A stretch of 64,000 nt of DNA from UBA3069 sp050633465 (GTDB taxonomy: Bacteria > Pseudomonadota > Alphaproteobacteria > Rhodobacterales > Rhodobacteraceae): NCBI GenBank assembly GCA_050633465.1, contig JBOEGO010000002.1, positions 186,001 to 250,000 on the forward strand. Reading direction: 5' to 3'. This document shows positions 1-10,100 of the stretch, in pieces. How positions within the stretch are numbered: the first letter of the stretch is position 1; each line of letters begins with the position of its first letter. The position numbers were made by a program, and so were the translations under genes. A model generated the notes under the pieces. The model saw only the letters and a list, made by a program, of their open reading frames with translations, did not search any database and was not told the DNA's origin.

Positions 1-742
1 TCGGCAACCCGCTGAGGATCGCCAGAAATATCACCGCATATGCCACCCAACGATAGGCCGATTCCAGCGCGGGGCGAAACAACCACTGCCCCAGCGCAAT
101 GGTGACCATATAGGGCAGCGCCAGTATCAGCCCCAGCCAGATTGCCTGCATCCCCACCATGCCACGCAGCAACAGGTTGGCAACAATGCCGATGTCCAGA
201 CAGCATAAAAACAGGATCACATTGGCACGCACCTGCGCCGCCTTGCCCTGCCCCGCCAGATAGAACAGGATCACAGGCGGGCCGGTCAGGCCGGTCAACC
301 CGCCCAATACGCCCGATGCCGCGCCCACACCCAACAACCCGCCGCGCGTGATCCGCCCGCGATACCGCCACCCCGTGACCAGCGCGACCAGTGTGGCGGC
401 TGCGGCCAGCGACACCAGCCAGCGCAGGGTCAAAACATCCAGCCATGCCAGCAATGCGATGCCGATGGGCGCACATATAACAGCGGCCAGCGCCATCACG
501 CCGACCTCGCGGCGGTGCGCCATACGCCAGGCCCGTGGCAAAATCACCGGCCAGCTGCCGATGCCCGTGACCATCAAAACCACAATCGCATCGGCCATGG
601 GCAACAGCGCGGCGGCCAATGGCATCACGATCAACGCAGTGCCAAATCCGGTGAACCCGCGCACCACACCGGCCACGCCGTAGGCAGCAACCAGCCAGAT
701 CAGCCCCGGCGTTGCAAACGCAAGGGCCAACCCGTCAGGCAT
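1..742 (-). CDS. TSUP (TauE/SafE) family membrane transporter, 3' end outside window
   Basis: About 247 residues are visible, starting with ATG at 742 (MPDGLALAFATPGLIWLVAA). The protein is almost entirely hydrophobic, with repeated 20-residue membrane segments and an RGFTGFGTALIVMP stretch near the start, typical of the TSUP/TauE-SafE family of sulfite or organosulfonate exporters and other anion transporters. The start codon overlaps the last codons of secF by 8 bases, so it is probably co-transcribed with secDF. It was missed by simple ORF calling because the stop codon lies beyond the left edge. The substrate cannot be assigned. Confidence 0.8.
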   Translation of the reverse strand, partial: MPDGLALAFATPGLIWLVAAYGVAGVVRGFTGFGTALIVMPLAAALLPMADAIVVLMVTGIGSWPVILPRAWRMAHRREVGVMALAAVICAPIGIALLAWLDVLTLRWLVSLAAAATLVALVTGWRYRGRITRGGLLGVGAASGVLGGLTGLTGPPVILFYLAGQGKAAQVRANVILFLCCLDIGIVANLLLRGMVGMQAIWLGLILALPYMVTIALGQWLFRPALESAYRWVAYAVIFLAILSGLP

Positions 743-1703
743 CTACATCGGCAAACCGCGTGCCCGCGCTTGGGTCCTGTTTGCTCCAGTCGCGTTTCAC
801 ACCCAACCGCAGCAATATGGCCGAGGCGACAAAGATCGAGCTATAGGTGCCGACAATCACGCCCCAGATCATGGCGAAAACGAACCCGCGGATCACATCA
901 CCGCCCAGCACGAACAGCGCAATCAGCGCGATCAGCGTGGTGACCGATGTCATCATGGTGCGCGACAGGGTTTCGTTGATCGACAGGTTCAACAGCTGTT
1001 TCAGGGGCATCTGTTTGTATTTGCGCAGGTTTTCGCGCACGCGGTCAAACACCACCACCGTATCGTTCAGCGAATAGCCGACAATGGTCAGCAGCGCGGC
1101 GATGATTGCCAGATCGAACCGGATGTTCAGTTCGGAAAACACCCCGATCGTCAGCGCCACGTCATGCACCAGCGCCAGAACCGCGCCCACCGCAAACTGC
1201 CATTCAAACCGCAGCCAGATATAGAAAAGCACCGCCGCAATCGCCAGAACCACGGCAATCACCGCCGTCTGGATCAATTCACCCGACACCTTTGGCCCCA
1301 CCGATTCGACCGAGACAAAGCTGATATCGGGCACAACGCCCTGCAACGCGCCTTCGACATCCGCGATCATCTGCGCGGTCACGGCCTCCTGGCCGTCCTG
1401 GGCCTGAATGCGCACCATGGCCACGTTTTGATCTTCGGCGAAATTGGGGTCGAATACCTCGGTGATGGTCACATCGCCCAGCCCCAGCGCCGCAATCGCA
1501 TCGCGATAGGCGCCCACATCCACGGGTTCCGCACTTTGCGTGCGGATGGTGGTGCCGCCGCGAAAATCAATGCCATAGTTCAATCCGCGTGTGCCGAAAC
1601 TGACCATGGCCAGCACGATCATCAGGCCGGAAATGCCGAACCACAGCTTCCAACGGCCAAAGAAATCCCAGTTCGTTTCTTGGGGAACAAGTCTTAAACG
1701 CAT
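735..1703 (-). CDS. secF: Protein translocase subunit SecF
   Basis: This 322-aa inner-membrane protein works with SecD to use the proton-motive force in late steps of Sec-dependent export. It carries the SecF signature GIDFRGGT after the first membrane segment and SLNDTVVVFDRVREN in the C-terminal RND-type membrane domain. I chose the ATG at 1703 (MRLRLVPQETNWDFFGRW) because it lies 4 bases after the secD stop. The longer open frame to 1742 would extend into secD. Order on the minus strand is yajC, secD, secF, transporter. Confidence 0.95.
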   Translation of the reverse strand: MRLRLVPQETNWDFFGRWKLWFGISGLMIVLAMVSFGTRGLNYGIDFRGGTTIRTQSAEPVDVGAYRDAIAALGLGDVTITEVFDPNFAEDQNVAMVRIQAQDGQEAVTAQMIADVEGALQGVVPDISFVSVESVGPKVSGELIQTAVIAVVLAIAAVLFYIWLRFEWQFAVGAVLALVHDVALTIGVFSELNIRFDLAIIAALLTIVGYSLNDTVVVFDRVRENLRKYKQMPLKQLLNLSINETLSRTMMTSVTTLIALIALFVLGGDVIRGFVFAMIWGVIVGTYSSIFVASAILLRLGVKRDWSKQDPSAGTRFADVDA

Positions 1704-1707
1704 GGAA

Positions 1708-3396
1708 TCACACCTCGATTTTTTGTGGGCGCTTGCGGCCATACCAGATCACGATGATCACGCGCGTCACATAGATCGCCGTGAAAACCGAAGTCAGAAT
1801 ACCCAGCCCCAAAGTAATGGCAAAGCCCCGCACCGGACCCGACCCCATAACATACAGGATCAGCGCCGTGATGAAGGTGGTGATGTTCGCATCGACAATC
1901 GCCGACAGCGCCTTTTCATAGCCCAGTTCAATGGCGCGGGCTGGCCCTTTGGCGGTTTTCAGTTCCTCGCGGATGCGCTCGAATATCAGCACATTGGCGT
2001 CCACGGCCATGCCGATGGTCAGCACGATCCCCGCGATGCCGGGCAATGTCAGCGTGCCCCCGATCAGGCTGAGCATGCCGAAAATCAGCGCCACGTTGAT
2101 CACCAGCGCCACATTGGCAAAGACCCCGAACAACCCGTAGGACGCGATCATAAAGAACAAGACCGCAGCACCCGCAACGATACAGGCGATTTTGCCCGCC
2201 GCGATGCTGTCGGCGCCCAATTCCGGCCCGATGGTGCGTTCTTCAAGGAAACTCAGCCCCGCAGGCAGCGCCCCCGCCCGCAGCAAAACCGCCAGATTGG
2301 TCGATTCCTCGACGGTGAAATTGCCGGTGATGATGCCGCTGCCGCCGGGTATATGCGACTGGATCACCGGCGCGCTGATCACCGCATCGTCCAGCACGAT
2401 GGCAAACGGGTTGCCGATGTTATTGGCAGTGTAATCGCCGAATTTGCGCGCGCCCGTGGGGTTGAACCGGAACGAAACCGCAGGCCGCCCGTTCGTATCG
2501 AACGAGGGCTGGGCATCGACCAGTTCCTCGCCCGTGACCACGGGGGCCTTTTCCAGCACGTAATACACGCCCTCTTCGCTGGCGCGGCTGGACGGGTCGT
2601 TGCCCTCGGCGGGCAGCAGTTCATTGCCTGCGCCTGCGGGCATGTCGGGGTTTGACGTGCGGGTGACAACCGGCTGGAATGTCAGCTGCGCCGTGGTGCC
2701 GATGATGTCTTTCAATTCGGATGCCGACCCGATGCCGGGCACCTGGATCAATATCCGGTCCGATCCCTGACGCTGGATCGTGGGTTCGCGTGTGCCCACC
2801 TCGTCAATGCGGCGGCGGATGATTTCCAGCGACTGCTGCACGGTGCGATCATCCGTGGCCAGCCGTTCGGCCTCGCTCAGCGCGACAATCACATCCGCGC
2901 CTTCGGTCGTGACCTCGATGTCGCTTGATCCCGCCCCGGTCAGGCTGACCACGGGGCGCGCCAATCCGCGCACCAATGCGGCGGCCTCCCCGACCGCTTC
3001 GGGTTTTTCATTCAACCGGATGCGCAATTCATCAGGGGCCGAGCGTTGCAACCGGATCGTGCCGATCTGGCCGCGCTCCTCGCGCAGAACCGCGAAAATT
3101 TCGGGCCACATGCCCTGCATCCGCGTTTCATACACATCGGCCACCTGAACCTCGGCCAGCAAATGCGCACCACCGCGCAAATCCAGCCCCAGATTGACCA
3201 GACCGGATGGCAAAAACGACGGCCACATGCCCGCCTGTTCCTGCAACCCCGGTGCGGTGCTGCCCCGCTCCATCGCGGTGACCGCGTCATTGTGGGTTTC
3301 CACCCGCGTGTAAAACGCATTGGGCATCGCCAACAGCAGGCCAAGGGCACAGATGCCCCAGATCAAAACCCGCTTCCACAGATCAAACTGAAGCAT
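1708..3396 (-). CDS. secD: Protein translocase subunit SecD
   Basis: This 562-aa inner-membrane protein has one N-terminal membrane segment, the motif LGLDLRGGAHLL soon after it, a large periplasmic P1 domain, and a C-terminal five-helix RND-like domain with GMAVDANVLIFERIREE. It forms a complex with SecF and YajC that helps pull secreted proteins across the membrane. Length and motif order are normal for the family. It is followed 4 bases later by secF and preceded by yajC, the usual arrangement. Confidence 0.96.
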   Translation of the reverse strand: MLQFDLWKRVLIWGICALGLLLAMPNAFYTRVETHNDAVTAMERGSTAPGLQEQAGMWPSFLPSGLVNLGLDLRGGAHLLAEVQVADVYETRMQGMWPEIFAVLREERGQIGTIRLQRSAPDELRIRLNEKPEAVGEAAALVRGLARPVVSLTGAGSSDIEVTTEGADVIVALSEAERLATDDRTVQQSLEIIRRRIDEVGTREPTIQRQGSDRILIQVPGIGSASELKDIIGTTAQLTFQPVVTRTSNPDMPAGAGNELLPAEGNDPSSRASEEGVYYVLEKAPVVTGEELVDAQPSFDTNGRPAVSFRFNPTGARKFGDYTANNIGNPFAIVLDDAVISAPVIQSHIPGGSGIITGNFTVEESTNLAVLLRAGALPAGLSFLEERTIGPELGADSIAAGKIACIVAGAAVLFFMIASYGLFGVFANVALVINVALIFGMLSLIGGTLTLPGIAGIVLTIGMAVDANVLIFERIREELKTAKGPARAIELGYEKALSAIVDANITTFITALILYVMGSGPVRGFAITLGLGILTSVFTAIYVTRVIIVIWYGRKRPQKIEV

Positions 3397-3449
3397 TGCG
3401 GCTCCTTGGTTTCTTCATGCCAGCATCGGCATGGGTGAATTGCATAAAT

Positions 3450-3472
3450 GCCGACCCCGCATCAGGGTCGGC
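3450..3472. terminator. Hairpin between yajC and secD
   Basis: An 8-bp perfect stem (GCCGACCC / GGGTCGGC, 7-nt loop) lies in the 100-bp yajC-secD gap. There is no long T-tract on either strand, so it may be a weak or partial terminator, or an RNA-processing or stability element that sets yajC expression apart from secDF. Confidence 0.4.
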
Positions 3473-3496
3473 CAAATGGCGAAACCGCCAATTATA

Positions 3497-3781
3497 TCAG
3501 GCGTTTGCCGCTGGCTCTGTCTTGCTGACAACCTGCGCGATGGTCGAGCGGACAACCCGCACTTTCACACCTTCGGCCAGTTCCACCTCGATCTCGCCCT
3601 CGTCCTTGACACGGCTGACCTTGCCGATCAGCCCGCCCTGCGTGACCACCTGATCACCCTTGCGCAGCGCCTCGACCATGGCCTTGTGCTGCTTCATCTT
3701 TTGCTGCTGCGGGCGGATCATCAGAAAATACATGATCGCAAAGATCAGGAGCAGCGGAATAAACTGGGTAATGCCTTCCAT
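3497..3781 (-). CDS. yajC: Sec translocase accessory subunit YajC
   Basis: This 94-aa protein has one N-terminal membrane helix (FIPLLLIFAIMYFLMIRPQQQ), the family hallmark IRPQQQKMKQH, and a small cytoplasmic domain (GDQVVTQGGLIGKV). YajC associates with SecDF in the inner membrane. It is the first gene of the yajC-secD-secF run on the minus strand. The roughly 260 bases upstream (3782-4039), up to the divergent acyltransferase gene, contain no other gene that I can support. Confidence 0.95.
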   Translation of the reverse strand: MEGITQFIPLLLIFAIMYFLMIRPQQQKMKQHKAMVEALRKGDQVVTQGGLIGKVSRVKDEGEIEVELAEGVKVRVVRSTIAQVVSKTEPAANA

Positions 3782-4039
3782 GGGGGGCGGTCCTTTGTTG
3801 TTCGTCTTGTCTATGGGCCAAAAGGGGCATCATACCCCCTTTCAAATCTCGCCGGAACCTATGCGCGCCAACCCCCGTTTGCAAGGCGCGATCCATTGGC
3901 AAACGCCAACCACCCCCGTCCTGCCCCTACGGCAAGGAATAGGATTGAATTTACCGCATTTTTATCGGATAGAGCGACCCTAACGCCGGTTCCACATGGC
4001 AAAACGCCCGATTTGGGCCATAACCCATGTCAGGTTGCC

Positions 4040-4819
4040 GTGAAAAAAACCCCGCAAAACACCCCTCAAAATACCGCCACCACCCCGATTGACCCGCTGC
4101 TGCTGCGCGGGATCAAACGCGCCCTGCTGATCCTGCTGGGTCCGGCCTATTTCCTGTTCATCGCCTTTGTGCCGCTGATCTGTGCGCGCAAACGCGGGTT
4201 TCGCGGCTGGTATTGGCGACGGGTCAAACGCGCCTGTTCGCACCTGCTGACCATGCTCAGCATCCGCGTTGACATATCCGCCGCCGATCAACAGGCGCTG
4301 GCCGATGATGAAAACAGCGTCATCGTCATCAACCACCGCAGCCATCTGGACGGATTCACCCTGATGGATGCCGTGCCAGACCGGAAATGGTTCACCTTCG
4401 CCGCGAAAAAAGAACTCTGTGATGCCGCCCTGCTCAGCACCGGATTCAAGGGCGCGGGGCTGGTCGAAATCGACCGCGCCAGCGGCAAGGTCGCGATGGA
4501 AACGCTCAGCGCGGCGGTGCGCGACATGCCCGCCCGCCGTTCCGTCGTCCTGTTCCCCGAAGGGACGCGCAAAACCTCCGCATCCCTTGGCGAATTCAAG
4601 GCAGGCGCGGTGCTGGTCGCCCGCGAATCCCGCCGCAGCATCCGCCCCGTCGTGATCCTTGATTCCGACAGGTTGCTGCCGCGCGGCAGGTTCTTTCCGC
4701 TAAGCGGCACAGTGCGGATCAAGGTGCTGCCGCCCTTTATTTGCGATCCCTCCGCCACCCCCGATCAGGATGTCGCCCGGTTGCGCAATGCCATGATCGC
4801 CGTGTTCGACGAAACATAA
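4040..4819 (+). CDS. PlsC-like 1-acyl-glycerol-3-phosphate acyltransferase family protein
   Basis: This 259-aa protein has an N-terminal membrane segment (about residues 28-48) followed by the acyltransferase motifs NHRSHLD (H99-x4-D104, catalytic) and FPEGTR (about residues 172-177). These place it in the lysophospholipid acyltransferase family that adds a second acyl chain to lysophosphatidic acid or related lipids at the membrane. The open frame extends upstream to 3431, but that part overlaps yajC on the other strand. The only sensible start is GTG at 4040 (MKKTPQNTPQ). The exact acceptor lipid is unknown. Confidence 0.85.
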   Translation: MKKTPQNTPQNTATTPIDPLLLRGIKRALLILLGPAYFLFIAFVPLICARKRGFRGWYWRRVKRACSHLLTMLSIRVDISAADQQALADDENSVIVINHRSHLDGFTLMDAVPDRKWFTFAAKKELCDAALLSTGFKGAGLVEIDRASGKVAMETLSAAVRDMPARRSVVLFPEGTRKTSASLGEFKAGAVLVARESRRSIRPVVILDSDRLLPRGRFFPLSGTVRIKVLPPFICDPSATPDQDVARLRNAMIAVFDET

Positions 4820-4849
4820 ACAACACCCCGCAACCACCTGTTACAGCAC

Positions 4850-4881
4850 AAAAAAACGCCCTCCGGGGGCGAAGGGCGTTT
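4850..4881 (-). terminator. Intrinsic terminator, convergent gene pair
   Basis: Stem AACGCCCT / AGGGCGTT (4855-4862 and 4873-4880) with a 10-nt loop. A run of A on its left side becomes a T-tract on the minus strand, so it mainly ends the gene at 4933-5532. It may also act on the convergent acyltransferase gene. Confidence 0.8.
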
Positions 4882-4932
4882 CCGATGAACCATGCGGGAA
4901 TGGCGATACCCGCATGGCTGGGGGTAATGGTT

Positions 4933-5532
4933 TTACGCGGCGCGCTCCAGCAGGGTGTAGGTGGAAATCACCTCGCCCGTGACCTGCGCCCGGGCAATGC
5001 GGCCCGCGTCGTTGCGTTTGCTTTTCGCACCCACGGCGCGTTTGATCACACGGCCGATTTGCTGGTTCAGCGCACGGGCGAATTTTGCGGGGGCCTTGCC
5101 CTCGGTGTCGGCACCAGTGGCCACAGCGTATTGCGCGGCGAAATCCTTGTCCTTCGATGCGGCCTTGACCACCTCAAGGATGAAATTCTCGTCGAATTTG
5201 CCGCCAGCGTCCATTTCGCGGGCCAGATCGACCACACGCGAAATCACCGCCCGTTTGGCGCGCAGGCGCTCGACCAGCGGGTTGCCCGCCTCGCCCTCTT
5301 CGATCAGTTTGTCCTCGACCAGTTTCTGGATGAAATGGTTCATATCCAGACCCGATTGTTTGGCCATGCCCGCCGCCAGCTTGCGCACGCCGGGTTCCAG
5401 AACCACGGTCAGGGTGCTGGCTTTGGTCAGTTGTTCCAACCGCGCTGCGCGGGTTTTCTTGCCCGCCTCTGCGGGTTTCGCACCCTTGCCTTTAACGGCT
5501 TTCGCGGATTTTTCTTTAACTGCGTCGCTCAT
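4933..5532 (-). CDS. Ribbon-helix-helix-like protein of unknown function
   Basis: This 199-aa protein is not recognised as a named family. The first ~30 residues are Lys/Ala-rich and probably disordered. About residues 38-80 read as a strand (TLTVVLEP) followed by two helices (VRKLAAGMAKQSG, LDMNHFIQKLVEDKLIEE), the pattern of a ribbon-helix-helix DNA-binding fold. The rest is helical and basic (IGRVIKRAVGAKSKRNDAGR). ATG at 5532 has GGAG 8 bases upstream. Two 24-bp direct repeats overlap its own promoter (5554-5615), suggesting it is an autoregulated DNA-binding protein. This is inference from fold pattern and context. Confidence 0.75.
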   Translation of the reverse strand: MSDAVKEKSAKAVKGKGAKPAEAGKKTRAARLEQLTKASTLTVVLEPGVRKLAAGMAKQSGLDMNHFIQKLVEDKLIEEGEAGNPLVERLRAKRAVISRVVDLAREMDAGGKFDENFILEVVKAASKDKDFAAQYAVATGADTEGKAPAKFARALNQQIGRVIKRAVGAKSKRNDAGRIARAQVTGEVISTYTLLERAA

Positions 5533-5553
5533 ATCAGTAACTCCAAAAGCGCC

Positions 5554-5615
5554 TCAACATACTTTGACTCTATGCTGTGATCGCGCCCCTGTCAACATAC
5601 TTTGATTCTATGCTG
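5554..5615 (-). promoter_or_regulatory. Promoter with two 24-bp direct-repeat operator candidates
   Basis: On the minus strand a sigma-70 type promoter is visible: TTGACA (5590-5595), 17-bp spacer, TAGAGT (5567-5572). Two near-identical 24-bp direct repeats (5554-5577 and 5592-5615, one mismatch, 38 bp apart) cover the -10 and -35 regions. On the plus strand each begins TCAACATACTTTGA and ends CTATGCTG. The placement is what is expected of a repressor operator, most simply for the adjacent RHH-like protein. Confidence 0.65.
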
Positions 5616-5702
5616 AAAGCATCCCCCCACGTATTTTCATTGCACCCCTGCGGCGCAACCCCTACCCATTTGCCAAAGTGATTTCCAAAGGGAGGATGAA
5701 CC

Positions 5703-6992
5703 ATGACCGACACACCCAAACTGGGCTTTGACACGCTGCAAATCCACGCGGGCGCACGCCCCGATCCGGCCACAGGCGCACGCCAGACACCGATTTATCA
5801 AACCACCGCCTATGTGTTTCGCGATGCCGACCACGCCGCGGCCCTGTTCAACCTGCAAGAGGTCGGGTTCATCTATTCCCGCCTGACCAACCCCACCGTT
5901 GCCGTGCTGCAGGAACGCGTGGCCACGCTCGAGGGCGGCGTTGGCGCGGTCTGCTGTTCATCCGGCCACGCGGCCCAGTTGATGGCGCTGTTTCCGCTGA
6001 TGGCACCGGGGCGCAACGTGGTGGCGTCGAACAAACTTTATGGCGGCACGATCACGCAGTTCAGCCAGACCATCAAACGCTTTGGCTGGTCCGCGACCTT
6101 TGTTGATTTCGACGACCCCGCCGCCGTGGCCGCCGCCATCGACGATGACACCCGCGCCCTGTTTTGCGAATCCATCGCCAACCCCGGCGGCGTCATCACC
6201 GATATCCCCGCCATCGCCCAGGTGGCGAACAAGGCCGGCGTGCCGCTGATCGTCGATAACACCTCGGCCACGCCCTACCTCTGCCGCCCGATCGAAATGG
6301 GCGCCACGCTGGTGGTGCATTCCATGACCAAATACCTGACGGGCAACGGCACCGTGACCGGCGGCGTGGTGGTGGATTCGGGCAATTTTGACTGGTCCGC
6401 CTCCGATAAATTCCCCTCGCTCAGCCAACCGGAACCCGCCTATCACGGCCTGAAATTCCACGAAACCTTCGGCCCGCTGGCCTTTACCTTCCATGGCATC
6501 GCCATCGGGCTGCGCGATCTGGGCATGACCCTGAACCCGCAGGCGGCGCATTACACGCTGATGGGCATCGAAACCCTGTCCCTGCGCATGGAACGCCACT
6601 GCCAGAACGCGATCGAAATCGCCGAATGGCTCGAAAACCACCCCGCCGTGGATGCCGTCACCTATGCCGGGCTGAAATCCTCGCCCTATCACGCCCGCGC
6701 CGCCGAACTCTTCCCCCGCGGCACGGGTGGCCTGTTCACCGTGAAACTGAAATCGGGCTATGACGGCTGCGTCAAACTGGTCGAAGGGCTGAACCTGTTT
6801 TCCCATGTGGCCAATCTGGGCGACACCCGCTCGCTGATCATCCACTCCGCATCGACCACCCACCGCCAACTGACCGAAGAACAGCAAATCGCAGCAGGCG
6901 CAGGCCCCGATGTGATCCGCATTTCCATCGGCATCGAAAACACCGATGACCTGATTGCCGACCTGGATCAGGCGCTGAACGCAATCGGTTAA
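5703..6992 (+). CDS. metY: O-acetylhomoserine aminocarboxypropyltransferase (sulfhydrylase)
   Basis: This 429-aa PLP enzyme of the Cys/Met metabolism family makes homocysteine from O-acetylhomoserine and sulfide in the cytoplasm. The PLP lysine is in HSMTKYLTGNG (K210). TPIYQTTAYVF, IYSRLTNPTVAVLQERVA and LIIHSASTTHRQL are typical of this subgroup. The start is ATG 5703, with GGAGG 9 bases upstream. It is transcribed alone, divergent from the RHH-like gene. An aminoacyl-homoserine variant specificity cannot be excluded. Confidence 0.9.
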   Translation: MTDTPKLGFDTLQIHAGARPDPATGARQTPIYQTTAYVFRDADHAAALFNLQEVGFIYSRLTNPTVAVLQERVATLEGGVGAVCCSSGHAAQLMALFPLMAPGRNVVASNKLYGGTITQFSQTIKRFGWSATFVDFDDPAAVAAAIDDDTRALFCESIANPGGVITDIPAIAQVANKAGVPLIVDNTSATPYLCRPIEMGATLVVHSMTKYLTGNGTVTGGVVVDSGNFDWSASDKFPSLSQPEPAYHGLKFHETFGPLAFTFHGIAIGLRDLGMTLNPQAAHYTLMGIETLSLRMERHCQNAIEIAEWLENHPAVDAVTYAGLKSSPYHARAAELFPRGTGGLFTVKLKSGYDGCVKLVEGLNLFSHVANLGDTRSLIIHSASTTHRQLTEEQQIAAGAGPDVIRISIGIENTDDLIADLDQALNAIG

Positions 6993-7008
6993 CCACCCCC
7001 GCAACCAA

Positions 7009-7039
7009 AGGGCGCGCCGCCACCCCGGTCGCGCGCCCT
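7009..7039 (+). terminator. Probable terminator hairpin after metY
   Basis: Nine-base stem AGGGCGCGC / GCGCGCCCT with a 13-nt loop lies 17 bases after the metY stop. The downstream sequence is only weakly T-rich, so it is a strong hairpin but an imperfect intrinsic terminator. Confidence 0.5.
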
Positions 7040-7190
7040 ACCCGCCTTTCATTGTTCCATAAATACCTATTTCCGCCACCCCCGCAGCAATCGCCGCGCC
7101 ACCCTTTCATTGCGCGACAACCTGCCCTAAAATACCCGCTCCAATCCTGCCCGCTTCACGGGCGGACCTGCCAGTGTTAAAGCGTGCGCG

Positions 7191-10100
7191 ATGAAACCGA
7201 ATTTTGCCCTGACCCTGTCGTTTGACGGCATCCGCCTGCTGCACCGCGTGCCGTCGGGCTGGCACCTTGTGGGCGATGTCGCGCTGGATGCGCCCGACCT
7301 GTCCGCCGCCCTGTCTGCCCTGCGCGACACCGCACAGAAAATCGACCCCTCGGGCCTGCTGTGCAAACTGGTGCTGCCCAATGAACAGATCCGTTACCTG
7401 ACCATCCAGACCGGCCTTTTGCCGGACGAGGTCATGCGCGAACAGCGCGTCACTCTCGCGCTGGACGGGGCCACACCCTATGACGTGCATGATCTGGCCT
7501 ATGACTGGACGGTGGACGGCGACAACACCCATATCGCCGCCGTCGCCAGAGAAACCCTGGCCGAGGCCGAATCCTTTGCCATCGAACACGGCTTTACGCC
7601 CGTGTCCTTTGTCTCGATCCCCGATGCGCTGGATTTCCCTGGTGAACCCTTCCTTGGCATCGCGCCCTCGGCCCGCACCGCGCTGGGGTCCACCGCCACC
7701 GTGGCGCGCGATATGCAACCGATCCGCGTGATCGGCCATGCCCATATCCCGCAGCCCGACCCCGAACCGGCGCCAGAACCAACACCCGCCCCGCCCCCCG
7801 CACCGGATCAAACCCCCGATCCCGCGCCACAGGAACTGCCCGATCAGGAAATACCCGCGCCCGATCTGCCTGTTCCCGATCTGCCCGCGCCCGATCTGCC
7901 CGTTCCAGACGCGCCAGAACCAGACGCGCCAAAAACACCCCCGCAACCCGATGCGCCGCTGGAAATCCCCGCAGCGCCGGACCTGCCCGCGCCCGATTCC
8001 ACACCCGAATCCCCGATCACGCCCCCTGCCGAGGTGCCGGAACCCGACCCGACACCGGAACCAGACCCCGAACCGGCTCCCGAAATCCCCTCGTTTCGCG
8101 CCGCACGCAAGGCCGAGCGCAGCCAGCCCCCCGCGCCGCTGCCGCCCGCCCCGCCCCTGCCCGCGCCAGCCAAACCGGCCAAAGACGCAATAAAACCGCC
8201 CGCCAGCCCTGCCACAAAAACCGGCGATGGCGCGGGGATCGGCCCGATCTCGTTCCAATCCATCCGCGCGCGGCGCGATGATACGCCCGCCAGCGGCGCG
8301 GGCCGCCTGTCCGGTGCCAGCCGCGATGCCACGCCAGCCAGATCCGCGATGGACACGGGCGCCAATGCGCCCTCGATCCCGATTGACCCCGACGATCTGC
8401 CCGATGTCGACAGCACCGATGCTGATGCCACAGATGTCACTACCGCCGATGTCACGACCACCGATATCGTTTCCTCAGATCCCGATACCGCCGAAAACCG
8501 ACTGCCCCCCGCGCCCGCGCCGCTGGCCGAAACCCTGCGCCAACAGCCCGCACCACCCGCCATTGCGGCCAAAAACGCGCATACCCCCACAGAAAGCTTC
8601 ACAGAAACATCCACGAAAACAACGGCAAAGCCGACAGTGGAACGTGCCCGCGCCGCCTCTGCCACTGCCGCCATCACTGCCGCCGCCAGCCTGAAATCGG
8701 CGCTGACCCGCGCGGCCGGCGGCGCCAGCGCCCTGCTGGCCAAACGCCGCACTGCAAAAGCGGACTCTGCCGCAACAGCATCCGCCGCAACAGCATCCGC
8801 GCCCCAAGCACCGCCCCCCCAAGCACCGGCACAACAACGCCCGCGCTGGCCCCTGTCCATATCGCTGCCCAAAGCGGCCCGTGCCAGCACCGCAGCCGAC
8901 CCCAAAAACAACGCCCGCCAACGCGCCGCCAGCGAACGCCAGCGCATGACCGTGTTCGGCGCACGCAAACCCGATGCCAACGCCGCCACCATCGGTGGCA
9001 AACCGCGCTATCTGGGGCTGATCCTGACCGCGCTTCTGGTGCTGTTCATGGCCGCCATGGCCGCCTTTGCCGCCATCGCGCCGGAAACCGTGTCGCGGCT
9101 CCTGGGCTTCGGGCGCGATGACACCACATTCGCCAGCGCCCCGTCGGACCCTTTCACCGATGAAACCGCCCTCACCGAAGGCGAAGAGGCAACCCCGCAG
9201 GGCCATGTCGAATTCGCCATGCTCAACGACCCCGACCAACGCCCCGACTACGGCGAGGCCACAGGACTCTCGGCGCCCACGGTGCAGCCCCTGCTCTCCC
9301 CCGAAGAGGTCGCAGCCCGCTATGCCGCCACCGGCATCTGGCAGGCGGCCCCGCAGCGCCCCGATGCCCCGGTCGAAATTCCAATCGACGACCTCTATCA
9401 AACCTCGATTGATCCGGCCCTGACCCTACAGGATGCCATCGCCCTGCCCGACCCGCGGGGCCTGTCCCCCGACGGCACCGGGCGTGGCCAGTCAAACCCG
9501 ATGGCCGCTGGCACCGTCACGCCGTTTGATCCGCGCGGACTGGTCATGGCCACGCCGCAGGGCACCCTGTCACCCGAAGGGTTCACCGTGTTTTCCGGCC
9601 CGCCGCCGCGCAAACCGCCCCGCACCCCCACCCGATTCGCCGATGACCCCGTGGCCCATACCGGCCCCGCCGATCTGCGCATGGCCACCATCCGCCCGCG
9701 CCCGCGCCCCGGTGATTTGGTCGAACAAAACGAACGCACCCAATTTGGCGGGCTGACCCGTTCCGAACTGGCAACCATCCGCCCGCGCCTGCGCCCCGAA
9801 TCGGCGCAGGAACAGGCACTGGCCGCATCGCGTGCCACCGCAGCCGAGGCCGCACAGGCCTCCCGCGCCGCATCTCTGGCCAATGCGGTGGATTCCGCCG
9901 TTGAACAGGCCGTGACCGCCGCCGCCACTGCGCCAGCCACCGCGCCCGACCCTACCGCTGGCGGAACCCGTCTGGCCGTCGCCACCTCGCTGATGCCAAA
10001 GGACCGGCCGCGCAATTTCAACCGTCTGGTTGATCGCGCCCGCAAGGCACAGGAAACCCAGCCGCAAATCCGCACCGCAGCCGCCGCCACCGTGGCACCG

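Noticed and set aside
3431..4039. N-terminal extension of the acyltransferase ORF
   Set aside because: It overlaps yajC antisense and lacks coding character; a GTG start at 4040 gives a normal-length protein.
5616..5702. Possible SAM-II/SAM-V riboswitch before metY
   Set aside because: The expected paired segments and GCTAAA-type core are not present; only a normal ribosome-binding site is clear.
7857..7930. Short tandem repeats resembling a CRISPR or minisatellite
   Set aside because: They encode the in-frame PDLPVPDLPAP linker and have no spacer structure.
7107..9001. Long reverse-strand ORFs rich in Gly, Arg and Cys or Ala/Gly/Ser
   Set aside because: They are shadows of the strongly GC-biased Pro/Ala-rich coding sequence on the plus strand and have no start context or domain.
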